A stretch of 64,000 bases of DNA, from assembly GCF_016863615.1 (NCBI RefSeq), contig NZ_BOPF01000014.1, positions 1-64,000 of the forward strand, written 5' to 3'. The notes beneath the pieces were generated by a model. That model saw only the letters and a list, made by a program, of their open reading frames with translations, did no database searches and was not told the origin of the DNA. Of this stretch, positions 1 to 8,574 are shown one piece after another (positions within the stretch are counted from its first letter, which is position 1; every line of letters begins with the position of its first letter). A program made the translations under genes and the position numbers. The stretch comes from Virgisporangium aliadipatigenens (GTDB lineage: Bacteria > Actinomycetota > Actinomycetes > Mycobacteriales > Micromonosporaceae).

Positions 1-1
1 C

Positions 2-64
2 TGTGCCGCTGCCCTGGACGCCGAGCGCTACATCGCATCGCTGGAATCCGGAGAGGGGAACTGA
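2..64 (+). CDS. trxB: Thioredoxin reductase, C-terminal end (partial)
   Basis: Only the last 20 codons are inside the window. The residues read CAAALDAERYIASLESGEGN and then stop. A GCAAALDAERY block is the usual C-terminus of NADPH-dependent thioredoxin reductase, the FAD enzyme that reduces thioredoxin in the cytoplasm. The stop TGA overlaps the ATG of the next gene by one base, so the two are translationally coupled, and that next gene is thioredoxin, which supports the assignment. Nothing can be said about the active-site CxxC or the cofactor domains because they lie upstream of the window. Confidence 0.85.
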   Translation, partial: CAAALDAERYIASLESGEGN

Positions 65-402
65 TGAAGGCCGTCACCGACGCCTCGTTCAGCAGCGAAG
101 TACTGCGGGCCGACAAGCCCGTGCTGGTCGACTTCTGGGCGGACTGGTGCCAGCCGTGCCGCAAGGTCGCCCCGCTGCTCGAGGAACTGTCGCGTGAACT
201 CGGCGACGAGGTCGAGATCGTGAAGGTCGACATCGACGCCAACCCCGAGGTGACCCGCGCGTACCAGGTGATGTCCGTGCCGACGCTGACGATGTTCCGG
301 TCCGGGCGGCCGGTGAAGCAGGTCGTCGGCGCGCGGCCCAAGGGAGATCTCGTGCGGCTCATCAAGTCGGCGCTGGACGCCCCGGCCAAGACGGCCGTGT
401 AA
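64..402 (+). CDS. trxA: Thioredoxin with a CQPC active site
   Basis: A 112-residue cytoplasmic thioredoxin, the normal family length, that passes electrons from thioredoxin reductase to protein disulfides. The active site is WADWCQPCRK with the redox cysteines at about residues 29 and 32. The cis-proline loop is visible as SVPTLTMF near residue 74. The motif carries Gln where the classical CGPC has Gly, which may shift the redox potential. The ATG overlaps the trxB stop by one base, so the pair forms an operon. A strong GC hairpin lies just downstream at 419-457. Confidence 0.96.
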   Translation: MKAVTDASFSSEVLRADKPVLVDFWADWCQPCRKVAPLLEELSRELGDEVEIVKVDIDANPEVTRAYQVMSVPTLTMFRSGRPVKQVVGARPKGDLVRLIKSALDAPAKTAV

Positions 403-418
403 GACCGCTTTCTGATAG

Positions 419-457
419 GCGCCCCGGCGGGACGGATGATTGTCCCGGCCGGGGCGC
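419..457 (+). terminator. Hairpin after trxBA
   Basis: An inverted repeat with arms at 419-433 and 442-457 matches over 15 pairs with a single bulged base and an 8-base loop. It starts 16 bases after the trxA stop. There is no T-run after it, so it may act as a GC-hairpin terminator of the kind common in actinobacteria. Confidence 0.6.
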
Positions 458-873
458 GTGCTTATGGTGATCTTCAGTTCAGGTGCTACCGCCGCACCAC
501 GACGAGCTGCGGTTTCGACTTTGGCCCACGGGCCGGCCGGATCGGCGGGACGGTCTCCGGCCCGCCGCAGCGGTTCGGTGGTCGGCTGGACGGGAATCGG
601 CCATGCGCGCCGCGTCGACGACGTTTGTGGACGGCGCCGACGATCATGTCTGACAGGGGGCGAGGCCTGTGGCGGAGGCCGGTCGGTGCCAGGTCGGTCG
701 GACTGCGCACCACGGACCCTGGGATACCGCCCGGCGCGCGCTTGCCACCCGCGGCGGCCCCGAGCAGGGGCGCCCCATGGTCGGCGGGCGCGGCGGCAAC
801 GGTGCCGGTACGCTCCGCCGAGATGCCCAAACCGTTGCGTTTCGCCACAGGGTGGTTGAAGGAGGCCGGACGA
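458..873. other. Leader/intergenic region before cwlM
   Basis: About 415 bases between the trxA hairpin and the cwlM start. The cwlM frame stays open back to 436, but the residues read there are arginine/proline-rich noise with no domain. I see no other gene. A ribosome-binding site GAAGGAGG lies at 858-865 just before the chosen cwlM start. Confidence 0.5.
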
Positions 874-2040
874 ATGCGCCCGATCCGACGCGGTGAGACC
901 GGTATGGCCGTTGCGGAGATCCGCGACATCCTGACCACGCTGACCCTACTGCCGGCCGCTGACGTAACCGGCGCCGGCGACGAGTTCGACGCGGCGACGG
1001 AACGGGCCGTCCGGGCCTTCCAGCAGAGCCGTGGGCTCTCCGCGGACGGCGTCGTGGGTATCGAGACCTGGCAGGCTCTCGACGCCGCACGGTGGCGTCT
1101 CGGGCAGCGTGCGCTCTACTACGCCGTGTCGGAGCCCATCGTCGGCGACGACGTGCGCCAGCTCCAGGAACGCCTCCTCGAAATGGGCTACGACGCGGGC
1201 CGCCCCGACGGCGTGTACGGCGACCGGACCGCGAAGGCGGTGGGGCAGTTCCAGCGTGAGGTCGGGCTCTCGCCGGACGGCGCCTGCGGGCCGCAGACGC
1301 AGCACGCGCTGCGCCGGCTCGGGCGCAAGGTCGTCGGCGGGCGGCCGCAGCTGCTGCGCGAGAGTGTGGCGTTCCGCTCCTCCGGACCGGCCCTCGTCGG
1401 CAAGCGCATCATCATCGACGCCGGACACGGCGGCCCCGACCCCGGTGTCGTGGTGCCCGACGGCATCCTGCGCTGGACCGAGGCCGACCTGGCGTGGGAC
1501 CTCGCCGCCCGGCTCGAGGGCCGGCTGGCCGCCGCCGGCATGCGCGTCCACCTGACCCGCGGCCCCACCCAGGCCACCGAGCTGACCGACCGCGACCGGG
1601 TCCGGCTCGCCAACGAGCTCGGCGCCGACCTGTTCATCTCCATCCACGTGGACGCCCATACCGACCCGGCCGCCGACGGCGTGGCCGCCTACCACTTCGG
1701 TTCGATCTCCGGCGGTGTCTCGTCGACCGTGGGGGAGCGGCTCGCCGGGCTCGTTCAGCGCGAGATCGTCGCGCGGACCGGGATGCGCGACTGCCGCATC
1801 CACCCCAAGAGCTGGGACATTCTCCGACTCACCCGGATGCCGGCCGTCCGGGTCGACGTCGGTTACCTGACTTCACCCCTTGATCGGGAACGTCTTGTGG
1901 ATCCGGCGTTCCGCGACCGGGTGGTGGAGGCCATGATGGCCGCTGTCCAGCGCATGTACTTCCGCGAGGAGTCCGACGTGCCGACCGGCTCGATCGACGT
2001 CACCCGCCTGCGGGAGCTGACGGCGGCGCTGGCGGAGTAG
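874..2040 (+). CDS. cwlM: CwlM-like N-acetylmuramoyl-L-alanine amidase-fold protein
   Basis: A 388-residue protein with two N-terminal peptidoglycan-binding (PG_binding_1) repeats, about residues 10-75 and 90-155, each with the FQ...GLSADGVVG-type core, followed by an Amidase_3 domain from about 175. The amidase zinc His is in DAGHGG (residue 185) and a second His is in SIHVD. The place of the usual C-terminal catalytic Glu reads VRVDVGYLT, an Asp. In mycobacteria CwlM is an essential cytoplasmic regulator of MurA rather than a wall hydrolase, and no signal peptide is seen here either. The start at 874 is chosen because GAAGGAGG precedes it and conserved sequence begins there. Confidence 0.9.
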   Translation: MRPIRRGETGMAVAEIRDILTTLTLLPAADVTGAGDEFDAATERAVRAFQQSRGLSADGVVGIETWQALDAARWRLGQRALYYAVSEPIVGDDVRQLQERLLEMGYDAGRPDGVYGDRTAKAVGQFQREVGLSPDGACGPQTQHALRRLGRKVVGGRPQLLRESVAFRSSGPALVGKRIIIDAGHGGPDPGVVVPDGILRWTEADLAWDLAARLEGRLAAAGMRVHLTRGPTQATELTDRDRVRLANELGADLFISIHVDAHTDPAADGVAAYHFGSISGGVSSTVGERLAGLVQREIVARTGMRDCRIHPKSWDILRLTRMPAVRVDVGYLTSPLDRERLVDPAFRDRVVEAMMAAVQRMYFREESDVPTGSIDVTRLRELTAALAE

Positions 2041-2486
2041 GCCTGCTTCTTCGCTCCTGGGATGCGCTGGGTCCCGGGACGGCGGGGTGGTCCGCACCGA
2101 CTGCGGTGCGGAGCCCGCTCCGAGGATGGCGCGCATCCTGGCCATGTCGCGGCCTCTCCCGAAGGGTGGCGCTTGCTGTCCCAGTTGCCCGCTGGTCCGC
2201 CGACACGGCTTCTATGGGCGGCAGCTGTGGGACATCGGCGATCCGAGCCGGCCGTTCCCGCCGGGCAGCCACCGGCCGGCGCGGGTCGTTCTTCAAGAAC
2301 GGCAGGCGTCATCGGCTTATAGGCGCCTTCGGCGTCATGGGCTTTATCGGCGTCATGGGCTTCATGGGCGCCTGCGGCTTCATCGCTTCATGGGCGTCAT
2401 CGGCCGATCCGTCGAAGGCCGCGGCCGGGCATCCGCTCGCCCAGCAGCTCGGCGCCGGCCCACCCGAGGGCCGGCGTGGGGTCGGC
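2041..2486. other. Convergent intergenic region with short repeats
   Basis: No gene is recognised between the convergent ends of cwlM and the acetyltransferase. The right part carries an imperfect short repeat around GGCGTCATGGGCTT (copies at 2305, 2331 and 2349, with a partial copy near 2392), see the separate entry. Several frames are open here only because stop codons are rare at this GC content. Confidence 0.5.
2305..2405. repeat. Imperfect 14-18 bp tandem repeats
   Basis: GGCGTCATSGGCTT occurs at 2305-2318, 2331-2344 and 2349-2362, the last two exactly 18 bases apart, and a diverged copy ends the block near 2392-2405. The block is between convergent genes. Confidence 0.6.
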
Positions 2487-3173
2487 TCAGACGGCGGCGG
2501 AGGTGGACGTGCGGGTGGCCGGGCGGACCGGGCGCAGCAGCGCGTCCGGCGTCATCGAGCCCAGCAGCTTCTCCAGCGCGTACTCGACATCGGACTTCCA
2601 CGACAACGCGGTGCGCAACTCCAACCGCAGGCGCGGGTACCGGGGATGCGGCCGCACCGTCTTGAAGCCCACCGACAGGAAGTAGTCCGCCGGCGCCAGA
2701 CATCCACCGGACCGCTCCGGCACCCGGGGATCATCGTCCGCTTCACCGAACTTCGCGTCGCCGAACGCCTCGATCGCCTTGACCCCGCGCTTCGTCAGAT
2801 CCCGCGCGACGCCCTGCACCAGCATCCGCCCGAGCCCCCCACCGGCGAACGGCAACACCACGTGCGCCGTCGTCAGCAGCACGGCATCCGGTGACACCGG
2901 CGACGTCGGGAACGCCATCGACCGCGGCACGTAGGCCGGCGGCGCGAACATCACATAACCGGCCGCCATGCCGTCGACGTAGACGAGCTTCCCGCAGGAA
3001 CCCCACTCGAGCAGCGTCTGGGAGACCCACGCTTCCTTTTCGAGAGCCGGGTCGCCGGCGGCACACGCACGCTCGGCGGAAACCGGGTCGAGCTCCCAGA
3101 ACACGCACTGGCGGCAGGAGCGGGGAAGATCCTCAAGGGTGTCGAGGGTCAGATTGACCAGACGTCGAGACAT
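2487..3173 (-). CDS. GNAT-family N-acetyltransferase
   Basis: About 228 residues from the chosen ATG at 3173; the frame stays open to a GTG at 3239 (250 residues). The acetyl-CoA binding stretch of GNAT enzymes is visible as LPFAGGGLGRMLVQGVARDL, followed by KAIEAFGDAKFGE and a late PADYFLSVGFKTVRPHPRYPR block. The N-terminus has SCRQCVFWELDP, a Cys pair typical of a family of actinobacterial acetyltransferases found beside cwlM and the parAB genes. Substrate unknown. It converges with cwlM. The shorter start is preferred because the first 22 residues look unstructured; neither start has a clear ribosome-binding site. Confidence 0.82.
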   Translation of the reverse strand: MSRRLVNLTLDTLEDLPRSCRQCVFWELDPVSAERACAAGDPALEKEAWVSQTLLEWGSCGKLVYVDGMAAGYVMFAPPAYVPRSMAFPTSPVSPDAVLLTTAHVVLPFAGGGLGRMLVQGVARDLTKRGVKAIEAFGDAKFGEADDDPRVPERSGGCLAPADYFLSVGFKTVRPHPRYPRLRLELRTALSWKSDVEYALEKLLGSMTPDALLRPVRPATRTSTSAAV

Positions 3174-4442
3174 GCGGCGGTCCATCCGATCGTGATGATT
3201 CGGGTAGTCCGGCTGAGGCGTGTCGGCCGTCCCAAGCACCAGATCGTACGCCGCGTGACGGAACGGTGCGAGGTGTAGCCGCTATTTGTCCCAGAATCTG
3301 CGATATGGGCACTCAGTTGATTACAGGAACGTACTGGTCGAACGCGTCCCGTGCTGACCGGATCGGCCGCCGAGCGCCGACAGATGAAAGGTCCTGACGC
3401 TGGACCGTAGCCCACATCCCGCGCGCTCGACAGGGGGACATCTCAACGCCGCCGCCCTGCCGTCGTGCGGCGGCTACCCGGAGGCCCACGACCTCGGCGA
3501 CCCGATGATCCCGGCGACGACCCAGGGCAGCACGTCCGCCGCGCGTGCCGGAGGGTGATGGAACAGGCGCTCCACGACGGCGCCGTCATTCGGCGGACTG
3601 TCCGGAGATGCAGCAGTTGTCTCGCAGTCGCGGTCGGCCGCTCGAGATTGCCGCACCGCTCCATCTAAAGTCCGCCCGACGTCCGAACACGGATCGAGGC
3701 ACTCTCGTTAGGTGTCCGCCCATATACGCCGCCGTGCCCGGGGACCACGGCGCGCACCCGTGCGTGCGCCGCTCATCGGTCAGGGCGTCGGCGACGGTCA
3801 GTGTGGCGGCGTCCGGTCTCTGGCCGCAGCCGTGCTCTGCCGAGCAGAGGGCGCGTCGGTGCCGTCCTGGTGGCCGTGCGGCCGGCCGCTCGTGAGTTCG
3901 TGCGCCGTCGGGCGCCGATTGGTGTGGGCGCGGGTCGGGGCGCGTCGCTTCGGTTCGTCGGAGCGCTCGCCGACTCGTCGGGGATGTACTCGTCGCGTGA
4001 TCGGTGCTCGCGCGGCGAAAAGGTAGTGCGGGCGCTGATGCGGGTTTCCGGAGAGCGGTTCGAGGGATCGGAGAGACTCTGCAGCTCAGAGGCTCTGTCG
4101 TAACGTATTTTTCTGCTGCCTGGACGGTTGGATCGGCCGCCTGGGGCGGTTGCGGGGGACCTCTCGGCCACTCGCGATCAGCTGCACCGCCGGCGCGGCA
4201 TTCGTGGCGTCGACGTTGATCCACACATGGCCCGTCGGCGGCGGGTCGACGACGACGGCGTGGCCGCCCGGATACAGGACATGACGCTCACCGGGTCACA
4301 GCTCGCCGCAAGCACTCGGCACCGCGTCGGCGGCACTACATCCTCGGCACGGCCGGGTCACAGCCGCGTCATCGGCACGGGTTGCGTCGGCGACGCCGCA
4401 TCGTCGGCACGATGGTCTCGTGCCGCGTCATGGGCACGGCGG

Positions 4443-4562
4443 TGTCTGCACGGGTGGCATCGTCGCGGGCATTGTCGGCGCCGCACCGTCGCCACAGCGG
4501 TGTCGGCGTCGCATCATCGGCACGGCGGTGTCGGCGTCGCATCATCGGCACGGCGGTGTCGG
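4443..4562. repeat. 28-bp tandem repeat, partly degenerate
   Basis: Two identical 28-base units at 4501-4528 and 4529-4556 are followed by the first 6 bases of a third. A diverged 28-base copy precedes at 4473-4500 and a 30-base relative at 4443-4472. More distant similar words (cgtcatcggcacgg) occur back to about 4366. Confidence 0.75.
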
Positions 4563-5499
4563 ACGGATGACGTCTGATGTCCTTCCAGCGCTACTCGCCG
4601 GAGCAAGCCCGCTGGCACGAGGTGCGGCCCGGGGTCACCGGCACGTGTAGGCGTCGGAGGCATTCGCCTGTCGGGCGGTGGGCATCAGGTGTCGAGCAAG
4701 CGGGGAGCGGGCGGGGAGAGCGCCCAGCCGGCAGCAGCACGACGGCGATGCGCATCACGGCGGTGCGCATCCGGGCCGGTCGCGGCGGCCGCGACTTTCA
4801 CCGAGGCCCGGGCGACATCGTCGGGCAAGAGACGATGCCGGCGTCATAAGCGCGGCGTCGGTGGAGCGGCCCGACGGTCAAGACGCTCGTCCCACCCGAC
4901 TCGATCAAGGCGCTGTTCGTGGAAGGACAGCACCGGCAGCCGGCTCGACGATTGCGCAGACGTCGCCGGATCCACGGCTTGGCGAGTCCCTCGTGGACAA
5001 CAACCGCGTTCTCTTGGAGACCTTCGACGCAGCCCTCGATGTGGAGGCTCGAGTGTCCGAAGGTCCAGAGGCCGGAAGGGCTCGGATCCCTCGAAGTTCC
5101 GTGTGCTCAACTCCTTCGAAGCTCCGTGTTCTGGGAGAGATCCTCGCCGGCCAGGTGACCCGCACTCTCGATGGGCACACGCCGCGACGTGCCATAGGTC
5201 GCGAGGTGCCGCGTGTCTACATCAGTTCCGGATCGCGAAGTGACCTGAGCCTGGATGGGCTCCTTTCCGCGAAGCACGTGCCCAAAGACGAGCGCGCTCA
5301 CCGGTAGATGCGTGGGGACGCCGCGAGCAGGAAGGCGACGCCAAGTCTGTACGCCGTCGACAAGGCCCCGCTCGCGAGGTGTCGACTCTTCGACGAGCGC
5401 AAACAAGCAACCGAGCTGGCTGGCCCAAGCCCGACGACCGACCACGGCCTACCCACACCCCTGAGCCGCTGGTTCGGCCAAGTCGAAGCGGAGTCCGCG

Positions 5500-6060
5500 C
5501 CAGCTACACCGCGGCCGCCACGGCCGTACTCCTCGCTCGCGGCCGCAGGCCGTACTCCTGCATACCGCGATCGCCTCCAGTGGTGATGACGTTGGCGGCG
5601 AGCCTCTGCACGCGCACCCATGGAGTCGGTGCCGGGGTCGGGCATCGGCGGGGGCACCCCGAAGTCGACGTCGGCGCGGCGAGGTCCCCGCCGAATGCCC
5701 CGTCCATCGAGCCTCCAATCGCGGTGCCGGCGTAGGAGCCGCACGACCCGTGCCGGTGGACGTGCGGGACCCGCGGGTCGCTGGCACCGGCTTTGCCCAC
5801 CTCGTGGGCGGCTCCGATATCGCCGGTTAGGGAGTGTCCCGGTCGAGGTTGTCGCTCATGACCCCGAAGTAGCCGCCGTCGGGCAGCTGATCAGCGCGTC
5901 CGGTGCCGGCCCCAGCAGCACGCCACCCACCCACATGGTTGGGCTTCTCTTGCCGTCTTTGACGTCCGTGACGTCATCGCCGACCGCCCATAGCGCAGCC
6001 GGTCGAACACCCGCAGCAGGTGGCCGATGGAGCTCGGTGATCGTCATCGAGCGCAACGTT
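5500..6060 (-). pseudogene. Possible decayed gene
   Basis: On the minus strand, short protein-like stretches appear in different frames: GDDVTDVKDGKRSPTMWVGG near 5930-5990, PRVPHVHRHGSCGSYAGTAI near 5710-5780 and DVDFGVPPPMPDPGTDSM near 5630-5680. They are linked by frame changes and stops (for instance a TAA near 5829). Composition looks more coding than the neighbouring DNA, but I cannot name a family. It may equally be chance in GC-rich DNA. Confidence 0.25.
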
Positions 6061-6316
6061 GACGTGCTCTGGCTGGTGGACTGCTGACCCCGACCCTGCC
6101 GTCCGACCGTCTACAGCGCGCTTGCCCGGCCCGTATTCGACGTCGGGCTGCGCCGCACCAAGGCGGCAGCTTCACCGAAGAGTGCCGGGCGCGGGGCGGG
6201 CGGTATAGGCCCGCGATGCCGGCTGACCCCGGCTCAGGCGCTGACCAGCCGAGTGCTTCCCGGGCAACCACGAGCGGCTCGGTCACGGGTCGCGCGGGTT
6301 GAGGTCGCCGTGAAGC

Positions 6317-6330
6317 GTTGCACGTGAAAC
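6317..6330. promoter_or_regulatory. parS-like site (one mismatch)
   Basis: GTTGCACGTGAAAC differs from the parS core GTTTCACGTGAAAC at one base. parS is the palindromic ParB binding and loading site. It lies just beyond the 3' end of the HIT-like gene, 1.1 kb from the perfect site at 7429. Confidence 0.65.
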
Positions 6331-6392
6331 CGAGCCGTTCGGAGCGTCGCCGTGAGTCCTGTCGGGGTCTCCTCAGCCGAGCCACCACGTGC

Positions 6393-7322
6393 TCAACCCG
6401 ATCGGTGCTTGTCTGGGGCCGTTCCGGTTGTGGCGTCTGATGGTCCAGTGGCGGCCGCCGCCGCCGTCGCCCCGAAGGCTCCAGCTCCCGGAGCCGCGGT
6501 CGACGCGACCGCGGGGCCAGTTGAGCCTTCCGACGCGTTCGACGCCGTCGGGGAGCCGGTCGACGTTGAGGCGCCTGCGCCTCTGCCGGAGGAGCCGGCC
6601 GGGGGCGTTCCGGGCGAGGTGCTGTCGTCGATCGTCTCGAGCTGGCCGGCCCCGTCAGAGACCACCGCGCCGTGCGCCAGCTCCTCTGTGCCGTCCGGCG
6701 AGGCGGAGTCGCGCTGTGCCGGAGCGCTGAAGCTCACCGGCGTCTGCCAGTCGATGTGCGGCGGCTCCGCGAGTGCCTTCCCGCCGAACTCCGCCAGCCA
6801 CTCCGCGACGAGGGCCAGGTTCTCCCGCCAGACCGGCTCGGGGATGCGGGGGAGGATGTCGTCCCACAGCGAAAGGAATGTGCCCCGCAGCTGCAGCCGC
6901 CCGAACGGCCGCGCCAGGAACCACACGTGCAGGTGCGCGGAGCCGTCGCCCCAACGGTTCACGTGGACCCGTGCGACGCCGTCCAGCGAGCGCACAGCGC
7001 GCTCCAGCCGAACGGTGAGCACGCCCAGCTCCGCCGCGAGAAGGTTCGGCAGGTCGCCGAGATCGAGGTGCGAACGGGACTCCAGGATCAGCACCATGGG
7101 GAGCCCGGTCGGGCGGTCGAGCGCACGCACGCGCCAGCGTTCGCTCACCCAGATGTACGCCTCGTCGGGAGCCCGGCAGGCACTGCACTCGGCTGGATCC
7201 TCGCCGTGGCGCGGCGGCTCGACATCGGCCGGCTCCTCCAGCGGCTTGACCCTGAGGTCACCTTCGAAGGGGAACGTCGGCCACGACGTAAACGCAGGCA
7301 TGGGGAGGGGTGCGTCCGACAC
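6393..7322 (-). CDS. HIT-domain-like protein with a long Ala/Ser/Thr tail
   Basis: A 309-residue protein. The first 200 residues resemble the histidine-triad fold: a CSACRAPDEAYIW segment, a long central helix and GDGSAHLHVWFLARP, where HLHVW gives an H-x-H core; the third His of a catalytic triad is not obvious. Such proteins act on nucleotide substrates, but catalysis here is unproven. The last ~100 residues are low-complexity Ala, Thr, Ser, Gly and Pro and probably disordered. The start is a GTG with a TAAGTT -10 element 6 bases upstream (7329-7334), so a leaderless message is likely. It is encoded on the same strand as parAB, downstream of parB. Confidence 0.75.
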   Translation of the reverse strand: MSDAPLPMPAFTSWPTFPFEGDLRVKPLEEPADVEPPRHGEDPAECSACRAPDEAYIWVSERWRVRALDRPTGLPMVLILESRSHLDLGDLPNLLAAELGVLTVRLERAVRSLDGVARVHVNRWGDGSAHLHVWFLARPFGRLQLRGTFLSLWDDILPRIPEPVWRENLALVAEWLAEFGGKALAEPPHIDWQTPVSFSAPAQRDSASPDGTEELAHGAVVSDGAGQLETIDDSTSPGTPPAGSSGRGAGASTSTGSPTASNASEGSTGPAVASTAAPGAGAFGATAAAAATGPSDATTGTAPDKHRSG

Positions 7323-7328
7323 GAGCCA

Positions 7329-7334
7329 AACTTA
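7329..7334 (-). promoter_or_regulatory. -10 element of a leaderless promoter
   Basis: Minus strand reads TAAGTT, then 6 bases, then the GTG start of the HIT-like gene. This TANNNT-plus-6/7 spacing is the usual signature of actinobacterial leaderless transcripts. Confidence 0.6.
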
Positions 7335-7428
7335 GCCGACCTGCGTGCCTATGTCGTTCCCCTGTCTCGGCCTAGCTGGGGGCCATCCGTACTCCGTATC
7401 CACAGGCGCACACCGCGTCCGACCGGCC

Positions 7429-7442
7429 GTTTCACGTGAAAC
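7429..7442. promoter_or_regulatory. parS site (perfect core)
   Basis: GTTTCACGTGAAAC, the perfect palindromic parS core bound by ParB. It lies between parB and the HIT-like gene. DnaA-box-like words flank it: GTATCCACA at 7396-7404 and TGTGGACAA (reverse of TTGTCCACA) at 7466-7474. Confidence 0.95.
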
Positions 7443-7469
7443 GGGGCCGCCCTGTGGAAAGAGCCTGTG

Positions 7470-7501
7470 GACAACAAAACGGCCGGGGTTAACCCCGGCC
7501 G
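7470..7501 (-). terminator. Intrinsic terminator of the parAB operon
   Basis: A perfect 22-base palindrome at 7480-7501 (CGGCCGGGGTT and its complement) lies 36 bases past the parB stop. On the minus strand it is followed by TTTTGTTGTCC, a T-rich run, which fits a classical intrinsic terminator. Confidence 0.8.
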
Positions 7502-7536
7502 CCTCGGTCGTTCATTCGCGGTGTTCCCGCGCGTTG

Positions 7537-8574
7537 CTACTCGGCTTGGCGCTGCTGCTCTTCCATACCGATGATCCCGACGATGCGCTCGAGGTCGTCC
7601 ACGGTCGCGAACTCGATCGTGATCCGCCCCTTGCGCCGGCCGATGTCGACCTTCACCCGGGTGTCGAACCGGTCCGAGAGCCGGTCCGCCAGATCGGTCA
7701 GCGCGGGCGCGTGGGGCTTCGCGCGTCGCTGGGCGGGAGTCGACTTCTTGCCGCTGTCGTCGGCGTTCATGAGGGTCACGAGTTCTTCGGTGGCGCGAAC
7801 GGAGAGCCCCTCCGCCACGATCCGCTTCGCGAGCTCCTCCTGCTTGTCGTGATCCTCGATACCGAGGAGTGCCCGTGCGTGCCCCGCCGAGAGCACGCCG
7901 GACGCGACCCGGAGCTGAACGTGTGCCGGCAGGTTCAGCAGGCGGATCGTGTTGGAGATCTGCGGCCGGCTGCGCCCGATGCGCCTTGCCAGTTCCTCGT
8001 GGGTGGCGCCGAACTCCTCCAGCAGCTGCTGGTACGCCGCCGCTTCTTCGAGCGGGTTGAGGTTGGCGCGGTGGATGTTCTCCAGGAGGGCGTCCCGGAG
8101 CATGGCGTCGTCCCGCGTCTCCCGAACGATCGCCGGGATGACCTCACGCTCCAGTGCCTTCGCGGCGCGCCAACGGCGTTCGCCCATGACGAGCTCGTAC
8201 TTGCCGGAACCGAGCTCCCGCACGACCACCGGCTGGAGGAACCCGACCTCCTCGATCGAGGCCTTCAGCTCATCCAGCGCCTCGTCGTCGAAGTACTGCC
8301 GCGGCTGCTTCGGGTTGGGTTCGATCGCGTCAACCCTGATCTCGGCGAACCGTGCACCGGGAACGGGCGCGAGCTGACTCGGTGCCGGTTCCACCGAAGA
8401 AACCTGAATCGGCGCGGAGATGGCGGCGTCGCTCGGGGGAGCGGGTTGGGGAACCGTCGGGGGCGGCTCCACAGTGGCCACCGACGTCGCTCCTCCCGAC
8501 TCTTCCGCCGGGGGAGCGGTCGGGATCAGGGCGCCGAGACCCCGCCCCAGACCACCGCGTCGCGAACTCTTCAT
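7537..8574 (-). CDS. parB: Chromosome-partitioning protein ParB
   Basis: A 345-residue ParB that loads at parS and spreads as a CTP-dependent clamp to build the segregation complex at the origin. Order: basic N-terminus [16 protein letters not shown] for ParA contact, a ~90-residue Pro/Ala/Ser linker, the N-domain with [15 protein letters not shown] and the CTP-binding GERRWRA arginine patch, the central helix-turn-helix ([20 protein letters not shown]) that reads parS, and a C-terminal dimerisation domain. The ATG overlaps the parA stop by 4 bases (ATGA), so translation is coupled. A terminator follows at 7470-7501, and parS sites lie on both sides. Confidence 0.98.
   Translation of the reverse strand: MKSSRRGGLGRGLGALIPTAPPAEESGGATSVATVEPPPTVPQPAPPSDAAISAPIQVSSVEPAPSQLAPVPGARFAEIRVDAIEPNPKQPRQYFDDEALDELKASIEEVGFLQPVVVRELGSGKYELVMGERRWRAAKALEREVIPAIVRETRDDAMLRDALLENIHRANLNPLEEAAAYQQLLEEFGATHEELARRIGRSRPQISNTIRLLNLPAHVQLRVASGVLSAGHARALLGIEDHDKQEELAKRIVAEGLSVRATEELVTLMNADDSGKKSTPAQRRAKPHAPALTDLADRLSDRFDTRVKVDIGRRKGRITIEFATVDDLERIVGIIGMEEQQRQAE

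Larger units (their letters stand above)
3174..6315. other. Long gene-poor region
   Basis: More than 3 kb without a gene I can support. All long open frames read as arginine-, serine- and histidine-rich noise in every frame, with no domain or conserved motif. It contains a 28-bp degenerate tandem repeat (4443-4562) and, on the minus strand around 5500-6060, short stretches that read like protein (for example DGKRSPTMWVGGVLL) but change frame, which suggests a decayed gene. Such a long non-coding stretch is unusual for a bacterial core region. Confidence 0.55.

Noticed and set aside
436..873. N-terminal extension of the cwlM frame (146 residues)
   Set aside because: Residues are Arg/Pro/Gly noise; a strong GAAGGAGG and conserved sequence mark the ATG at 874.
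3465..3668. Small open frames in the 3.4-3.7 kb interval
   Set aside because: Short, Arg/Pro-rich, with no motif or ribosome-binding site.
6672..7439. Plus-strand open frame across the HIT-like gene
   Set aside because: Antisense shadow; the minus-strand protein has the HxHxW motif and a promoter.
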